Assembly: GCA_017477035.1 (NCBI GenBank)
Contig: JAFUXW010000276.1
Coordinates: forward strand, 1 to 8,073
Reading direction: 5' to 3'
DNA length: 8,073 nucleotides
Origin: Alphaproteobacteria bacterium
GTDB taxonomy: Bacteria; Pseudomonadota; Alphaproteobacteria; RF32; CAG-239
A model generated the notes under the pieces. That model did not search any database, had not been told where the DNA came from, and saw only the letters and a program-made list of their open reading frames with translations. Positions 6,601 to 8,073 of the stretch are shown one piece after another. The position numbers were made by a program, and so were the translations under genes. The first letter of the stretch is position 1. Every line of letters begins with the position of its first letter.

Positions 6601-6746
6601 ATTCACAAATAGCAATCGGTTCATCGGTTTTTTTCGGAATGATAAGCGCAACTCTGGTGGGTATTGTTTTTGTGCCTTCTTTATTTGCAATATTTGAAAA
6701 TATTAAGGAATATTTTCAAAACTCAAAAGGAGCTGAAAATGTATAA
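3624..6746 (+). CDS. RND multidrug efflux pump, inner-membrane transporter (HAE1/AcrB family)
   Basis: The 1040-aa protein is a full-length proton-driven RND exporter, close to AcrB (1049 aa). It shows the internal duplication of the family: membrane helix 1 (about 10-30), a large periplasmic loop (about 35-335), helices 2-6 (about 340-500), helix 7 (about 537-555), a second periplasmic loop (about 560-865) and helices 8-12 (about 866-1025). Proton-relay residues are present: D408 and D409 in GLVVDDAIIVVE, K936 in GLSAKNAILIVEF, and by hand alignment R966 and T973. Other HAE1 signatures are FINRPRFA (6-13), VLPVAQYPEITPP (30-42), FLPQEDQG (560-567) and ALYESW (886-891). GGAG at 3612-3615 precedes the ATG, and the adaptor's TAA is 2 nt upstream, indicating coupled translation. 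Hand alignment to AcrB suggests the distal drug pocket is largely non-aromatic, so substrates are not predictable. Multidrug export is the family norm rather than something shown here. Confidence 0.95.
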   Translation: MFSAFFINRPRFAIVVSVIMIMLGLMAIAVLPVAQYPEITPPQIAVSTNYLGANAKVLADMVAIPLENEINGVDDMLYMSSSSSDTGEYKLTVTFDIGTDPDIAQVKVQNRIQQATSDLPPEVTQYGLEVKTQNSNILAMLVLQSPHHTYDNLFLSNYAHTNLKNALSRVKGVGDVQIFGPQYSMRIWLDSDKLNSMGINSADVMNAVKKQNVQASIGSVGAAPSSSDNKIVLSLNAKGLLNSVSDFENIVIASSVNGGTVYLKDVAHVELGADMYNIKSMFNNSPALIMGINQTPNSNSLQIMKNIYKKIAEINEQLPEDMEFSVIYDSTDFVKASIQSILDTLIITFLLVILVTYVFLQKLSTTLIPLLTIPVSLIATFAVVYVLGFNINILTLFAMILAIGLVVDDAIIVVERVQYLMLHEKINSHSASIKAMDQIGGAVIATTLVLLAIFVPVGLMLGITGKIYQQFAVTIATAVFFSSVNALTLSPALCSIFLRGDENKKNGKFFIWFDKILDISNRYYIRFVDFFVRRLKTSVLIILGIIVAILLFFQRMPTSFLPQEDQGIIFANIQLADTAGINQTNKIISEINEKIFKIAGVKYFISVAGYSMLGGGGENVALGVVGLTPWDERKSKELSINSISEKLTKEFANNKSAKINFFAPPSIPGIGDSNGISFEFLTTDGDISPQNLAKELNLYLEQVNKNPDFNYAFSTFTADTPHIYLDIDRKKLEYYKIAVADLFAVLQNNLGSRYINNITLSGQVNKVILQADYQYRNNIEAIKSLHVRSQTGAMIPVESFAQIKTELSPKIIYRFNQYTSAGVTALSKDDVSSGTALADLENLQKTLPRNYGISWTGLSLQEVENRGMVIIIIILAAIFCYLFLVALYESWLLALSVIFSTVFAILGALIGLFVMGQSLSIYAQLGLVMLIGLSAKNAILIVEFTKMYREQGLSIVEAAKRGAEERYRAVLMTAFTFILGVFPMIVAKGAGANSQIAIGSSVFFGMISATLVGIVFVPSLFAIFENIKEYFQNSKGAENV

Positions 6747-8073
6747 AAAAAACATTTTGTGGATTGTGCTTTTTTGTTGCGTATCCTGCACGGTAGGGCC
6801 TGATTTCTCATCTCCGCAGATTTATTCTGATGCCGTGGTAAAAAATGAATTGGAATTAAAAAAAGAAGGAAAATTGCCGCAAAACTGGTATGAAAATCTT
6901 GATGATGAATATTTGCAAAAATTAATACTTACCGGATTAAATAATAATACTGATATAACAATTGCTTTAGCAAGATTAAAACAAGCCAGATTGACGGAAA
7001 AAATCAATCAAACGGATTTTCTTTTACAAATCGGATTTAAAGGCGGGTATAATTATCAGAAAGGCAGTGATAATATCCAATACTCAGAAGATGTCGATTA
7101 TTATAGCTCCGGATTCGATGCTTCTTGGGAGCTTGATTTGTGGGGTAAAGGCAGACGCCAAACAGAAGCTGATAAAGCAAATATTACAGCTGCCGAATAT
7201 AGTATGAGCAATATAAAAAGTATTGTAGCGGCAGATATTGCATCTGATTATGTAAATTTACAAAAAAATATAAAATATCTGAAGCTGGCTCATAAAAATG
7301 CCGATTTGCAGAAAAAAATATTTGCGACAATAGAAGCTGAATATCAAAATGGTTTAGGCGATGAAATTGCATATAATCAGGCAAAGTATTTGCTTAATGA
7401 TACTTTATCATCAATACCACAATACGAAAACAATATAGAGGTATATAAAAATTCACTGAGCACACTTACCGGAATTTTACCGTCACAACTAACGATTCCG
7501 GAAAATACAAAATTGTTCGGCAAAATAAATAATAAATTTTATAAAAATATGTATGCACTCCCGTTTTCTGTAATCAGATTGCGTCCCGATGTTGCAGCTG
7601 CCGAACAAAAGTTAAAAGCGCAAAATGCTTTAGTGGGAAAAGCCATTGCCGAATTATATCCCAATATTAGCATAAGCGGATTATTCGGCTATTCTTCGCA
7701 AAATTTTCGGAAGCTGTTTTCTTCTGCGAGTGACGGATACAATTATGCGCCTTCAATTTATTTACCTCTACTGGATTGGGATAAGCTGAAGAATAATATT
7801 GAAGTTAAAAAACAAGAAAAAGCAATAGCGATGGAAAATTACAAACAAACGGTACTTAATGCGTTAGCTGATATAAAAAACGCATTTTCAAATTATAAAA
7901 CATCTGTTGCGTCTTATCAAAATAAGCTAGAAGCCGAAAATAATATGCAAAAAGTGGTGGATATAAATCTTAAAAAATATAATAACGGAATCATAAAGTT
8001 TACTGAAGTTTTGGATTCCGAACAGAAACTTATCAAAGCGCAAGAAGATACGATAGCAACAAGAGCCCAGATA
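6739..8073 (+). CDS. Outer-membrane efflux lipoprotein, NodT/OprM (TolC-like) family, C-terminus beyond window
   Basis: This is the outer-membrane channel of the tripartite pump. The frame is open for 445 codons to the right edge. OprM-like proteins are about 460-490 aa, so probably only a short tail is missing. The ATG at 6739 overlaps the pump's end by 8 nt (ATGTATAA), with AAAAGGAG at 6725-6732 inside the pump gene. The N-terminus is a lipoprotein signal of 16 residues, with C17 in VSCTVGPDF as the predicted lipidated residue. The CxVGPDF sequence is typical of the family; position -3 is Cys rather than the usual Leu. Two structural repeats are visible. One has WELDLWGKGRR (130-140) and YQNGLGDEIAYNQA. 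The second has RLRPDVAAAE (280-289, the family's RRPD motif) and YNNGIIKFTEVLDSEQKL (414-431). The Gln/Asn/Lys-rich helices between them would form the periplasmic tunnel. It is co-transcribed with the adaptor and pump. Confidence 0.92.
   Translation, partial: MYKKNILWIVLFCCVSCTVGPDFSSPQIYSDAVVKNELELKKEGKLPQNWYENLDDEYLQKLILTGLNNNTDITIALARLKQARLTEKINQTDFLLQIGFKGGYNYQKGSDNIQYSEDVDYYSSGFDASWELDLWGKGRRQTEADKANITAAEYSMSNIKSIVAADIASDYVNLQKNIKYLKLAHKNADLQKKIFATIEAEYQNGLGDEIAYNQAKYLLNDTLSSIPQYENNIEVYKNSLSTLTGILPSQLTIPENTKLFGKINNKFYKNMYALPFSVIRLRPDVAAAEQKLKAQNALVGKAIAELYPNISISGLFGYSSQNFRKLFSSASDGYNYAPSIYLPLLDWDKLKNNIEVKKQEKAIAMENYKQTVLNALADIKNAFSNYKTSVASYQNKLEAENNMQKVVDINLKKYNNGIIKFTEVLDSEQKLIKAQEDTIATRAQI

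Noticed and set aside
1..8073. CRISPR arrays, tRNA/rRNA genes, insertion sequences, integrase or phage genes
   Set aside because: I looked on both strands and saw no regularly spaced repeats, tRNA-like cloverleaf, transposase motifs or terminal inverted repeats.

Overview
The window is AT-rich bacterial DNA, roughly one third G+C by eye, densely packed and with Gram-negative content. It holds a heat-shock type sigma factor (RpoH) and a complete-looking tripartite RND efflux set: membrane fusion protein, inner-membrane pump and outer-membrane channel. An RluD-family pseudouridine synthase directly upstream of rpoH is an arrangement I know from Alphaproteobacteria. An AT-rich, host- or gut-associated alphaproteobacterium is therefore my best guess. 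That is an inference from gene order and composition, not a taxonomic assignment.

Layout, left to right. (1) A leftward, acidic, unrecognised protein runs off the left edge (1-385, minus). (2) A divergent 96-bp spacer carries a perfect TATAAT box. (3) rluD occupies 482-1456. (4) A 101-bp spacer has a plausible sigma70-type promoter, and a perfect 6-bp-arm palindrome sits between its -10 box and the rpoH ribosome-binding site. (5) rpoH starts at 1558 but is cut by an in-frame TAA at 2230-2232. The reading frame continues intact beyond the TAA and encodes a recognisable sigma region 4 up to TAG at 2428-2430. (6) After a 63-bp gap comes a rightward efflux operon: membrane fusion protein (2494-3621), RND pump (3624-6746) and a NodT/OprM-type lipoprotein channel (6739 to the right edge, C-terminus missing). 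Gene spacing there is +2 bp and -8 bp, so these three are almost certainly co-transcribed and translationally coupled.

How the genes work together. The three efflux proteins form one envelope-spanning, proton-driven export machine. The pump keeps the proton-relay residues, but most of the aromatic residues of the AcrB distal binding pocket are replaced, so its substrates cannot be assumed to match AcrB's. No local transcriptional regulator of the pump is visible. rluD modifies 23S rRNA and is a housekeeping gene.

The most interesting signal is the broken, or split, or read-through rpoH. All sigma regions are present and in one frame, but a single ochre codon separates regions 1.2-3 from the -35-binding region 4. 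TAA is clearly a normal stop in the neighbouring genes, so code reassignment does not explain it. The remaining options are sequencing error, recent pseudogenisation, stop-codon readthrough, or a functional truncated sigma.
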